A DNA stretch of 64,000 nt, from assembly GCA_032027045.1 (NCBI GenBank), contig JAVSMU010000001.1, positions 2,855,401 to 2,919,400 of the forward strand, given 5' to 3'. The position numbers were made by a program, and so were the translations under genes. A model generated the notes under the pieces. The model was given only the letters and a program-made list of their open reading frames with translations. It was not told the origin of the DNA and did not search any database. Every line of letters starts with the position of its first letter. Within the stretch, counting starts at the first letter, position 1. Positions 17,196 through 24,305 of this stretch are shown in pieces. This DNA is from Truepera sp. GTDB taxonomy: Bacteria; Deinococcota; Deinococci; Deinococcales; Trueperaceae.

Positions 17196-18090
17196 CCAGG
17201 CGGGCCGCGGCCTCGACCGGCTCTCGCGAAGTGACGCCGAGCCGCGTGCCCGAAGGCAGGGCGGCGGCCAGCGCGTCGGTGAGGGGCGCCCCGCAGCGGG
17301 CCACGCCGCCCGCCAGCACCACCGGCAGTGCGTGCCCCACCCGACCACTCACGATGCGGGCCAAGCGGGCCAGCTCCGTGCCGGCAGCGGCCAGGACGAG
17401 GCGGGCCTGCTCGTCGCCCCGGGCCGCGGCCAGCGACACCACCGGCGTCAACGCCGCCAACCTGGCCCTGCCCCCGCCGTAGACCTCGCGGCGGATGGTG
17501 TTCCAGTCATCGCCCCCGAGCGCAGCGAAGATGCCGGCCGCAAGCGGGCCGCCTGGCGCCGCCCCCTGTTCGTCCCAGCGGCGCAGGACGCCTTTCAGCG
17601 CCTCGCGTCCGATCCAGTAGCCGCCCCCCGCGTCGTCTATCAGGTAGCCGTGGCCACCCGCGCGGATGGCGGTTCCGTCTGCGGCCAGGTGGAAGGCGAC
17701 GCTGCCGGTGCCGGCGTACACGAGCACACCCTCGCCTGGCCGGAACGCGGCCAGGTAGGCGGTGTGGATGTCGGGCATGACGCTCACGGCCGCCTGCGGC
17801 ATTTGGAGGGCCTCGGCGATGGTGGTCGCCAAGAACCCGGCGTCGGGGGAGTCGGGCTCGAGGCCCGTGACGCCCGCGACCACGCGCGCGGGCGTGGCCG
17901 TGGCGGCAACCTGGCGCAGCAGGGCGGTGAGGCGCTCCAGAACGGCCGCCCGCTCTGGCGTGGCGAGCTGGATGGCGGACACTGGTCCACCCGCGCCGCG
18001 CGCCAGCTCCTCGCCGGCCGCGTCCAGCAACAACCACCTGGTGCTCGAGCCACCGGCGTCGATGCCCAGGAAGGCGGCCCGATCAGACAC
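17179..18090 (-). CDS. N-acetylglucosamine/MurNAc kinase-like ATPase (BadF/BadG family)
   Basis: A 303-aa actin-fold kinase of the BadF/BadG/NAGK family. The phosphate-1 motif Gly-Ile-Asp-Ala-Gly-Gly-Ser-Ser-Thr-Arg is at residues 9-18. A Gly-Thr-Gly-Ser box and the NAGK-typical Asp-Asp-Ala-Gly-Gly-Gly-Tyr-Trp-Ile-Gly-Arg-Glu-Ala near residue 150 follow. Family members phosphorylate GlcNAc, MurNAc or glucosamine released from the wall, so with anmK nearby a role in amino-sugar recycling is likely. The start is GTG at 18090, overlapping the end of the LysR gene by 8 bp, so both are in one transcript. The C-terminus (Ala-Arg-Ala-Gln-Ala) lies in the 20-bp repeat array. Confidence 0.82.
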   Translation of the reverse strand: MSDRAAFLGIDAGGSSTRWLLLDAAGEELARGAGGPVSAIQLATPERAAVLERLTALLRQVAATATPARVVAGVTGLEPDSPDAGFLATTIAEALQMPQAAVSVMPDIHTAYLAAFRPGEGVLVYAGTGSVAFHLAADGTAIRAGGHGYLIDDAGGGYWIGREALKGVLRRWDEQGAAPGGPLAAGIFAALGGDDWNTIRREVYGGGRARLAALTPVVSLAAARGDEQARLVLAAAGTELARLARIVSGRVGHALPVVLAGGVARCGAPLTDALAAALPSGTRLGVTSREPVEAAARLARAQA

Positions 18091-18976
18091 TCATGGCCTC
18101 GGCTGCGAGCCCCTCGATGAGGGTAGCCCGACCTGGTTCCACGGAGTCCGCGGTAACGAGCCAGACGCGGATCTGGTCCTCGCCCTCCGCGGCGAAGGGC
18201 AGCTTGGCGATCGTCAGCCAGCCGGCCGCCGCCTCGGCCCGCAACTCGGACGCGAGGACCACGCCCACCCCGGCTCCAGCCAGGACCGCCGCCCGCATGG
18301 CGGTCGGACTCGGGATGGAGGCCTGGTGGGCGGCGGCGAGGCCGGCACGCCGCAGGAGCAGGCGGGCGCGCTCGCCCACCGCGCTGGGTTCGGAGGGTAG
18401 CAACCAGCGCGCCTGGGCGAGCAGGCCGGCGTCGGCGCCGTCGTGCCTGACCGCCGGCTCGCTGGGGTGAGCCGCGACCACGACGCGCTCCTCGCCTATG
18501 GGTGCCAAGCGCAGCCCCGGCTCGCCTCCGGCGGGCGCCGCCAGGGTGAAGGCGGCCGAGAGCTCGCCGCGGCGCACGGCGGCGACGAGGTCGGCCGAGT
18601 GCCCCTCTACGAGCTGGACCCCTGCCGCACCGTCGGCCGTCAGGGCGCCGCCAAGCAGCGGTACGAGGTGGGGGCTCAGCCCGCAGCGCAGTGTCTTCGC
18701 GGTGCTCCGCTCGGGGTCGAGGCGCTCGCCCGCCTCGCGCAGTGCAGCACGCACCTCGCGAGCGGCCCCCAGCAACGCTTGCCCGGCGGGGGTAAGCCGC
18801 GTGCCCGCGGCCGTGCGCTGCGTCAGCGGTCCGCTCGCCAGTTGCTGCAGCGCCGCCAGGCGGCGGCTGACCGAGGACTGCCCCACGCCCAGCAGCTCGG
18901 CGGCGGCGCTCTCGTTGCCGGCCTCCGCCACGGCCAGGAGCGTGAGGAGGTGCTCGGCGTCCGGGACTCGCGGCAT
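18083..18976 (-). CDS. LysR-family transcriptional regulator
   Basis: A 297-aa LysR-type regulator. The N-terminal winged helix-turn-helix (residues ~5-62) contains Ala-Ala-Ala-Glu-Leu-Leu-Gly-Val-Gly-Gln-Ser-Ser-Val-Ser-Arg-Arg-Leu, followed by a periplasmic-binding-type effector domain to the C-terminus. The ATG at 18976 is preferred over one at 18988 because it gives the usual short N-terminus and lies 6 nt after a CATAAT -10 box, consistent with a leaderless message. It overlaps the amino-sugar kinase gene, its probable target, and is preceded by a LysR-type T-N11-A palindrome. The effector is unknown; an amino sugar or muropeptide is the contextual guess. Confidence 0.85.
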   Translation of the reverse strand: MPRVPDAEHLLTLLAVAEAGNESAAAELLGVGQSSVSRRLAALQQLASGPLTQRTAAGTRLTPAGQALLGAAREVRAALREAGERLDPERSTAKTLRCGLSPHLVPLLGGALTADGAAGVQLVEGHSADLVAAVRRGELSAAFTLAAPAGGEPGLRLAPIGEERVVVAAHPSEPAVRHDGADAGLLAQARWLLPSEPSAVGERARLLLRRAGLAAAHQASIPSPTAMRAAVLAGAGVGVVLASELRAEAAAGWLTIAKLPFAAEGEDQIRVWLVTADSVEPGRATLIEGLAAEAMSV

Positions 18977-18982
18977 GCGCCC

Positions 18983-19001
18983 ATTATGCACGTTGCGCAT
19001 A
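18983..19001 (-). promoter_or_regulatory. LysR-type box overlapping a leaderless -10 element
   Basis: Inverted repeat TATGC-N7-GCATA at 18985-19001 (a T-N11-A LysR box) overlaps a minus-strand -10 hexamer CATAAT (18983-18988) placed 6 nt before the LysR ATG. This layout fits negative autoregulation. No good -35 hexamer was seen. Confidence 0.6.
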
Positions 19002-19194
19002 CGTGCCGGCTCAATCGTGGAATCGAAACTCCCCGCCCAGACTGCGGAAAGGGCGCAGCCCAACCACGCCGACTTGACGAACTGAATCCATGACAGTTGA
19101 TTCTGTGAACTACCCGCCTACGCAAGGTCTTATGAAACCCGTGCGAGGAGGGGTTTGGGAGACGTTGATTACGAGACGGCTCTTGCCGCCGAGA

Positions 19195-19572
19195 TCATGC
19201 TCGAATGATCGGCACTGCGTACTCCCGCATCACGGCGTCGCGAGTAACTAAGTGGAGCTCTTCCGTCACCGCCTGCGCTAACAGCAGCCGGTCGAACGGG
19301 TCGTTATGCACCCGTGGCAACGCCGCTACGGCCTCGGCATGCGCGATGGTGATTGGAAGCGCTTTGAACCTGAGCCGCTCGATCTCTGCAGCGAGGTCAT
19401 GAGGCGCCGTCAGCTTCCTCATGCCACGCTTGATGGCTATCTCCCAGGCGGTAGCCGCGCTTACGTAAACGACGTTACCGGGATCCGTCATGGCCTCAAC
19501 CGCTCGCTGCGATAACGGCTGGATCCCTCCCGCGAGCCACAAGAACACGTGAGTGTCCAGCAGAAGATTCAA
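19195..19572 (-). CDS. vapC: Type II toxin, PIN-domain ribonuclease (VapC family)
   Basis: A 125-aa PIN-domain toxin beginning at TTG (19572), giving Met-Asn-Leu-Leu-Leu-Asp-Thr-His. The TTG overlaps the antitoxin stop (TTGA), which fixes the start. The acidic metal-binding set is present: Asp in LLDTH, Glu in Ala-Trp-Glu-Ile-Ala-Ile-Lys, Asp in Asn-Asp-Pro-Phe-Asp-Arg. VapC toxins cleave tRNA or rRNA when freed from the antitoxin. The length is normal and no damage is visible. Confidence 0.9.
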   Translation of the reverse strand: MNLLLDTHVFLWLAGGIQPLSQRAVEAMTDPGNVVYVSAATAWEIAIKRGMRKLTAPHDLAAEIERLRFKALPITIAHAEAVAALPRVHNDPFDRLLLAQAVTEELHLVTRDAVMREYAVPIIRA

Positions 19573-19832
19573 GACGGATTCGAGCCGCGCTCGAAATGCT
19601 CCATGAACTCGGCGGGAAGTTCGTCGAAGTCGTCGCTCATCTGAACTCGACCTTTCCACTCGCCCGCGGAAAGGTCGCGTGGCTCGACGTCCGCTTCGTA
19701 AGGCACCAGCTTCGCCACTGGCTTTCCTGCCCTGCCGATGACGATCACCTCGCCCCGCTCTACGGCTGCGATGAGGCGAGAGAGGTTCGCCTTGGCTTCG
19801 GTGATGGTGCGTACCTCGGTTGGCGCAGTCAT
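19569..19832 (-). CDS. vapB: Type II antitoxin, Phd/YefM family (VapB)
   Basis: An 87-aa Phd/YefM-type antitoxin. The N-terminal DNA-binding part is Thr-Glu-Ala-Lys-Ala-Asn-Leu-Ser-Arg-Leu-Ile with Gly-Glu-x-Ile-Val-Ile-Gly-Arg-Ala-Gly-Lys-Pro-Val-Ala-Lys-Leu-Val-Pro. The C-terminal acidic tail (Asp-Asp-Phe-Asp-Glu-Leu-Pro-Ala-Glu-Phe) would wrap the VapC groove. It has an SD (GGAGG on the minus strand, 19837-19841), a -10 TATGAT (19848-19853) and an upstream inverted repeat likely used for autorepression. Confidence 0.9.
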   Translation of the reverse strand: MTAPTEVRTITEAKANLSRLIAAVERGEVIVIGRAGKPVAKLVPYEADVEPRDLSAGEWKGRVQMSDDFDELPAEFMEHFERGSNPS

Positions 19833-19847
19833 ACTGCCTCCGAGCGC

Positions 19848-19890
19848 ATCATAGCGTAGACCTGGCCTGGTCTGGCCTGGTCTGGTCTAC
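19848..19890 (-). promoter_or_regulatory. vapBC promoter and candidate operator
   Basis: -10 TATGAT on the minus strand at 19848-19853. Just upstream is a 7-bp inverted repeat GTAGACC (19856-19862) / GGTCTAC (19884-19890) framing two 10-bp tandem copies of TGGCCTGGTC. This arrangement is typical of an antitoxin-bound operator. Confidence 0.6.
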
Positions 19891-20068
19891 TGGCCAGTGC
19901 AGTCCCCTGGGCTTGCCGCTCCAGGCGGCCGTCGCTCCAGAAAACGACACCTCTACCGCAACCATGCCGCGGCGCGCTCCATCCGTGAACACCACCTCAC
20001 GTTATCGCGCCATGGTCGGCAGGGACCGTAGCAAGCGCCGCTGTGCGATGGGTTACGGCTTCAAGGCC

Positions 20069-20086
20069 ATCATGATGCATCATGAT
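20069..20086. promoter_or_regulatory. 18-bp perfect palindrome upstream of the RHH-Doc operon
   Basis: ATCATGATGCATCATGAT is a perfect palindrome ending 29 bp before the antitoxin ATG. Ribbon-helix-helix antitoxins bind such sites to repress their own operon. A good SD (AGGAGA, 20105-20110) lies between it and the gene. Confidence 0.75.
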
Positions 20087-20115
20087 CGAAGGCACTGATT
20101 TACCAGGAGACACTC

Positions 20116-20346
20116 ATGGCCACCCAGACTCGCGAGAAGTTCGCAACCCAAGTCGACGCGCAGATCCTGACCGAGATCCGGAGCCTCGCTCGTAGTGAAG
20201 GCCGCCAGATTCAGGCGCTCGTTGATGAGGCGCTCAGCGATCTACTCGAGAAGCGTCGGCAGGAAAGACCACGCCCCCACGTCATGGCCGCTTACCAAGC
20301 GAGCCACGAAAGGTTCGGGGACCTCTACAAGAAGCTTGCTGAGTGA
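20116..20346 (+). CDS. Ribbon-helix-helix-like antitoxin of the Doc pair
   Basis: A 76-aa protein. Residues 8-45 (Phe-Ala-Thr-Gln-Val-Asp-Ala-Gln-Ile-Leu, then helices with Arg-Gln-Ile-Gln-Ala-Leu-Val-Asp-Glu-Ala-Leu) fit a ribbon-helix-helix DNA-binding fold. The charged C-terminal tail (Tyr-Gln-Ala-Ser-His-Glu-Arg-Phe-Gly-Asp-Leu-Tyr) is a likely toxin-binding segment. The stop overlaps the Doc start (GTGA). This differs from the Phd antitoxin that partners Doc in phage P1. SD AGGAGA at 5-nt spacing supports the ATG. Confidence 0.8.
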   Translation: MATQTREKFATQVDAQILTEIRSLARSEGRQIQALVDEALSDLLEKRRQERPRPHVMAAYQASHERFGDLYKKLAE

Positions 20347-20717
20347 CCGATTACCTCACGCTCGCGGATGTTCTCGCCATTCACGAGGATCAGATTCAAC
20401 GTTACGGAGGGGCGAGCGGGGTACGTGACATGGGCGTCCTCGAAGCCGCCCTGTTCCGCCCCCAAACCGGCTACTACGCAGACACGATCGAGGAGGCAGC
20501 TGCCTTATGGGAGAGCCTGGCGCAAAGCCGCCCGTTCGTAGACGGGAACAAGCGAACCGCCTTTGCTGCCGCTTATACATTCCTCGTAATAAACGGCTTC
20601 CGAATCTCCGCCAGCGCGGGTGACACGTACGAGTTCATCAACGGGCTCTACGCCACGGCAACCTTCGCTCTTGACCATCTCGTCGTGTGGCTACGCGGGA
20701 ACACAACGGATCTGTAA
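20343..20717 (+). CDS. Doc/Fic-fold toxin with altered Fic motif
   Basis: A 124-aa death-on-curing (Doc) family protein, the normal length. The Fic motif reads Ser-Arg-Pro-Phe-Val-Asp-Gly-Asn-Lys-Arg-Thr (residues 62-72). The His that opens HxFx(D/N)xNKR in P1 Doc (His66), needed for phosphorylating EF-Tu, is Arg63 here (codon CGC). The Phe, Asp, Asn, Lys and Arg are kept. The GTG start overlaps the antitoxin stop. Either the toxin is inactive, or the Arg is a lineage variant with different chemistry. The two-gene operon and palindrome show it is maintained as a TA-like unit. Confidence 0.85.
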   Translation: MTDYLTLADVLAIHEDQIQRYGGASGVRDMGVLEAALFRPQTGYYADTIEEAAALWESLAQSRPFVDGNKRTAFAAAYTFLVINGFRISASAGDTYEFINGLYATATFALDHLVVWLRGNTTDL

Positions 20718-20974
20718 CGCCAGGATCCAACCAGTTTTGGAGTAGCCCACGAACAGTATGGAAAACGCCCATGGGGGGCACCCCCTTTCCCGAGAGTTTC
20801 GGCTGGCGGCCACTCCCGTTATAGCCACCGAGAGAAGCCTGGATCGATAAGCCCACGATTAGGAGTGACTGCTTCGACGCGAGCCGCGCACGGGGGCGCG
20901 GCAGCTCGCTCACCAGACGAAGAGACGTAACGCAATAGTCACAATTATTTTGATATTCGTGTAAACTAGTGGTG
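20718..20974. other. Spacer with leaderless promoter of the AbiE operon
   Basis: No gene is seen. The last ~40 bases (20935-20970) are strikingly A+T-rich for this genome. They contain a -10 hexamer TAAACT (20962-20967) only 7 nt before the AbiEi ATG at 20975, consistent with a leaderless transcript. A GTG-GTG-ATG triplet series (20969-20977) offers alternative starts. Confidence 0.6.
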
Positions 20975-21574
20975 ATGACCGCCCAGACCGAGCCCCGCTC
21001 CAAGCTCTACGACATCGCGGAACAGCAAGCCGGCTACTTCACTGCCTCGCAGGCCCTGCAGGCCGGCTACAGCCGTGCCTCCCAGCACTACCATCACAAG
21101 GCCGGGAACTGGCGGCGCGAAGGCCACGGCATCTACCGGCTCGAGCGGTTCCCCCGCACAGCCGACGAGCACTACGTACGACTCATGCTGTGGAGCCGAG
21201 ACCGAAACGGCAACACCCAAGCCGCCATCTCCCACGAAACCGCCCTCCAAGCCTACGAACTTAGCGACACAATGCCCGCAAAGACCCACATCACCGTCCC
21301 AAAAAGCTTCCGGAAACAACCACCCGCCGGCGTCAAGCTGCACCGCCAGGAACTGACTGCATCTGACGTGACCGAACGTGACGGGTACCGCATCACAACG
21401 CCCCTGCGCACCCTGCTCGACGCCGCGGCTTCCACGCTGAGCGCCGAACACCTAGCCACCGCCGTACAAGACGCGCTGAGCCAAGGCCTGATCCGCAAGA
21501 GCGTCCTGGAACAAGCGGTGAGTGAAGCCCCCGAAGAAGTAAAGGCGCGCTTCGCCAGCACCGGACTTCCATGA
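20975..21574 (+). CDS. abiEi: Type IV antitoxin AbiEi
   Basis: A 199-aa AbiEi-family protein. The N-terminal winged-helix domain (Leu-Tyr-Asp-Ile-Ala-Glu-Gln-Gln-Ala-Gly-Tyr-Phe-Thr-Ala-Ser-Gln-Ala) is followed by a Gly-Ile-Tyr-Arg-Leu segment and the C-terminal antitoxin domain with Ile-Ser-His-Glu-Thr-Ala-Leu and Thr-Pro-Leu-Arg-Thr-Leu-Leu-Asp-Ala. AbiEi represses its operon and counteracts AbiEii; the pair acts in phage abortive infection and plasmid stability. The stop overlaps the toxin ATG (ATGA). Confidence 0.88.
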   Translation: MTAQTEPRSKLYDIAEQQAGYFTASQALQAGYSRASQHYHHKAGNWRREGHGIYRLERFPRTADEHYVRLMLWSRDRNGNTQAAISHETALQAYELSDTMPAKTHITVPKSFRKQPPAGVKLHRQELTASDVTERDGYRITTPLRTLLDAAASTLSAEHLATAVQDALSQGLIRKSVLEQAVSEAPEEVKARFASTGLP

Positions 21575-22410
21575 TCTACCGCACCGCCGGCGGCTTCCGC
21601 CGGGCGCTCGAAGAGCGCCTGACCAACCAGGCGCGAGCCGAGCACCTCGTGGATCCTAACCGCCTTCGCACCAGTGTGGCGTTCGAACGCTTCCTCGCTA
21701 GACTCTTCCACGACGACACCAAGCGCTGGGTGCTCAAAGGCGGCTACGCCCTCGAGCTCCGCTTCCCCGGCCGCGCCCGCACCACCCGCGACCTGGACCT
21801 GAACGTACCGCCACCCCCATACCCCGACCTGCTCGACGAGCTGCAGACGGCAGCTGAGCGCGACCTGGGTGACTACTTCGAGTTCAGGCTCAGCGCCCCC
21901 ACTTCCAGAGGCGCACTCACCGGCCCGCCCCAAGGCGGCCACAGGTTCAGAGTCGAAGCGATACTCGCAGGCCGCCGCTTCACCAGCTTCCCGCTCGACG
22001 TGGGCCAGGGAGACGTCACGATTCGCGAACCCGACCACATCCCCGGGCGCATCGACCTGACCTTTGCCGGCATCGCCACGCCCCGCTTCGCTGTCTACCC
22101 GGTGGAAGACCACTTCGCCGAGAAACTGCACGCCTACACCGCACCGCGCGCGATCCGCACCCGGGTCAAAGACCTCGTAGACATGATCCTACTCATCGAC
22201 CAGGGACTAGAACCAAGTCCCTTGCTGCGCGACAGCCTCGCAGCGACGTTCGAGCGCTACGAAAGGCAGGCACTGCCGCTAGTCCTGCTTCCACCACCCA
22301 CCGAATGGCAGGAAACCTTCCCGGCGTTAGCCCACGAAGTAGGGCTCTCGGTGAGCGACCCCCTTGAGGCCCACGCCATACTTCAAGAATTCTTGTCCGG
22401 CTTCCAATAG
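21571..22410 (+). CDS. abiEii: Type IV toxin AbiEii (nucleotidyltransferase)
   Basis: A 279-aa AbiEii/AbiGii nucleotidyltransferase. Motif I Leu-Lys-Gly-Gly-Tyr-Ala-Leu-Glu-Leu-Arg-Phe with Thr-Arg-Asp-Leu-Asp-Leu (catalytic Asp pair) lies around residues 56-78. A downstream Glu-Asp-His-Phe-Ala-Glu-Lys-Leu-His-Ala-Tyr and Arg-x-Lys-Asp-Leu-Val-Asp-Met complete the family pattern. Related toxins (MenT) add nucleotides to tRNA 3' ends. Full length, coupled to abiEi, with no sign of decay. Confidence 0.9.
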   Translation: MIYRTAGGFRRALEERLTNQARAEHLVDPNRLRTSVAFERFLARLFHDDTKRWVLKGGYALELRFPGRARTTRDLDLNVPPPPYPDLLDELQTAAERDLGDYFEFRLSAPTSRGALTGPPQGGHRFRVEAILAGRRFTSFPLDVGQGDVTIREPDHIPGRIDLTFAGIATPRFAVYPVEDHFAEKLHAYTAPRAIRTRVKDLVDMILLIDQGLEPSPLLRDSLAATFERYERQALPLVLLPPPTEWQETFPALAHEVGLSVSDPLEAHAILQEFLSGFQ

Positions 22411-22889
22411 CCAAACGCCAAACCTTCCGCAAAGCCATAGCCCCTCAACCGGTTACCGACCGTTAGGGGAACCCCCAGGGGACGACTTAGGCACCTGATC
22501 TGGGTGGTGTCGCAACAACCACGGTCATGCCCAACCGCTATTACCTCAGGATCTCTAGCAACTTCCTCGCAAACCGGGTAGGCTACCCGCCCGTAGTAAT
22601 CCGGAGATGATGACGTTGGTGTCGAGGACAACCCGCTGGGAACACAGACAACTCCGCCACGACCACCACGGCCGCGAGCTGATCATCTCCTCGCATCCCG
22701 GGCCGGCGCTCACCGGCGCGGAACGCGCCAGCCAGACGAACTCGAGCCCTACGACCAACTCTGCTACCTCATCCGCTCGCCCCAAGCTCCCCGTGAAATC
22801 TCAACCCGACTAGGATAGGAGCGTCTACGTAATACCCTGCGGCAACGTCCGTGCTGCGCCCGCAGCGGCACCACCTAGGAGGGTTCGAC
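22411..22889. other. Gene-free stretch with toxin remnant
   Basis: No intact gene is supported. It contains the N-terminal remnant of a PIN toxin on the minus strand (see 22564-22640). The G+C content is lower than that of the flanking genes in parts (22580-22640), in line with decayed accessory DNA. Confidence 0.6.
22564..22640 (-). pseudogene. PIN-domain toxin remnant
   Basis: The minus strand from 22632 encodes Val-Val-Leu-Asp-Thr-Asn-Val-Ile-Ile-Ser-Gly-Leu-Leu-Arg, the opening strand and first catalytic Asp of a PIN-domain (VapC/PilT-type) toxin. It then runs into a stop after Gly-Ser-Cys, without the rest of the domain. No initiating codon directly precedes it. A decayed toxin fits the neighbouring TA genes. 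Confidence 0.6.
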
Positions 22890-22892
22890 TTG
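22877..22892 (+). promoter_or_regulatory. Strong SD that fixes a TTG start
   Basis: AGGAGGG at 22877-22883 lies 6 nt before TTG 22890. This sets the start of the MBL-rhodanese gene at TTG rather than at upstream GTG codons and gives the family-standard N-terminus (M)YFKHFYDE. Confidence 0.85.
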
Positions 22893-24305
22893 TACTTCAA
22901 GCACTTCTACGACGAGGACCTGGCCCAGGGTAGCTACCTGATCGGCTGCCAGGCGACGGGCGAGGCGGTGGTCGTCGACCCGCGGAGGGACGTCCACCAC
23001 TACGTGGACGAGGCGGCGGCGCGGGGCCTGCGCATCACGGCCGTCACCGACACGCACGTCCACGCCGACTACGTCTCCGGCGCGCGCGAGCTCGCGGCAA
23101 GCGTCGGCGCCAGGCTCTACCTTTCGGGCGAGGGCGGCACCGAGTGGCGCTACGGGTTCGAGCACGAGGAGCTCATGGACGAAGGCGTCATCCGCGTCGG
23201 CAACGTGACGCTCCAGGCGCTTCACACGCCCGGCCACACGCCAGAGCACCTGTCCTTCCTCGTGACCGACACGCAACGCTCGCAGGTGCCCTCCCACCTC
23301 CTGAGCGGCGACTTCCTGTTCGTGGGAGACGTCGGCCGGCCCGACCTGCTCGACGCGGTGGCCGGCGGCAACGACACCCGCTTCGAGGGGGCGCGGCAAC
23401 TCTTCTCCAGCCTCGAGAAACTCAGGGCCCTGCCGGAGCACCTGCAGGTCTGGCCGGGCCACGGCGCCGGCAGCGCCTGCGGCAAGGCGCTCGGTGCGGT
23501 CGCCAATAGCACGCTCGGCTACGAGCGTCTCACCTCCTGGTGGTCCGCATACGTCGCCTCGGGCGACGAGGCGGGCTTCGTGGCGACGCTCCTCGAGGGG
23601 CAGCCCGAGGCGCCCGACTACTTCGGGCGCATGAAGCGTGTCAACCGCGACGGTCCCCCACTGCTGGCCGACCGGCGCCCCATGCGCAGGTTCTCCGGCG
23701 CGGAGTTGCGAGGGCGGGTAAACCGTGACGTGATGTTCCTCGACACTCGCCCGGTGGTAGAGCAGTGGGCCGGATCGGTGCCGGGTGCCCTGGCGGTGCC
23801 GAACGGCCGCTCGTTCGCCACGTACGCGGCGTGGGTCATCGACCCGGAGGCCGACCGACGCCCGGTGGTCGTGCTCGCCGCCGACGAGGCGCATGCCGCG
23901 CGGCTGCGCGACCGGCTTTCGTACGTGGGGATAGACGAGGTCGAGGGTTACGTGACGTCGCTCGAGGGGCTCGACCTCGCGCCGCTACCCCTCGTCGCTC
24001 CTGGGGCCCTCGCGGCCCTGGGCGGCGCCGAGTTGGTCGACGTGCGCAACACGAGCGAGTTCGTGCTCGGGCACGTGCCGGGCGCCCGGAAACTGGCCGC
24101 GGCAAACTTCCTCGGGCGCTGTCATGAGTTCCCGCGACGGGGGAAGCTGGTGGTCTACTGCCTGTCCGGGGAGCGCGCGGCCCTGGTGGCGAGCGCCCTC
24201 AGGAACAGGGGCTTCTCCAACGTCGTGGAACTGGAAGGTAGCTACCAGGCCTGGAGCGCCCATGCGGCGGCATCGGGCGAGAAGAACGGGACGGTGACGA
24301 TATGA
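22890..24305 (+). CDS. MBL-fold persulfide dioxygenase-like protein with two rhodanese domains
   Basis: A 471-aa protein. The N-terminal metallo-beta-lactamase domain (1-~245) has Thr-His-Val-His-Ala-Asp at 55-60 (iron ligands), then His-Thr-Pro-Gly-His-Thr and Gly-Asp-Phe-Leu-Phe-Val-Gly-Asp. This is the persulfide dioxygenase (ETHE1/Blh-type) pattern, oxidising glutathione or other low-molecular-weight persulfide to sulfite. Two rhodanese domains follow. The middle one reads Val-Val-Val-Leu-Ala-Ala-Asp-Glu where the active Cys should be, so it is inactive; the last has Val-Tyr-Cys-Leu-Ser-Gly-Glu-Arg-Ala and is intact. The start is TTG with a perfect SD. The stop overlaps the next gene (ATGA). 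Role: sulfide/persulfide detoxification in the cytoplasm. Confidence 0.88.
   Translation: MYFKHFYDEDLAQGSYLIGCQATGEAVVVDPRRDVHHYVDEAAARGLRITAVTDTHVHADYVSGARELAASVGARLYLSGEGGTEWRYGFEHEELMDEGVIRVGNVTLQALHTPGHTPEHLSFLVTDTQRSQVPSHLLSGDFLFVGDVGRPDLLDAVAGGNDTRFEGARQLFSSLEKLRALPEHLQVWPGHGAGSACGKALGAVANSTLGYERLTSWWSAYVASGDEAGFVATLLEGQPEAPDYFGRMKRVNRDGPPLLADRRPMRRFSGAELRGRVNRDVMFLDTRPVVEQWAGSVPGALAVPNGRSFATYAAWVIDPEADRRPVVVLAADEAHAARLRDRLSYVGIDEVEGYVTSLEGLDLAPLPLVAPGALAALGGAELVDVRNTSEFVLGHVPGARKLAAANFLGRCHEFPRRGKLVVYCLSGERAALVASALRNRGFSNVVELEGSYQAWSAHAAASGEKNGTVTI

Noticed and set aside
19124..19145. Terminator AAACCC/GGGTTT downstream of vapC
   Set aside because: Only a 6-bp stem with a long loop and no T-run on either strand.
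22607..22813. Small plus-strand gene downstream of abiEii
   Set aside because: No SD, low-complexity Ser/Thr tail, and it overlaps the PIN-toxin remnant on the other strand.
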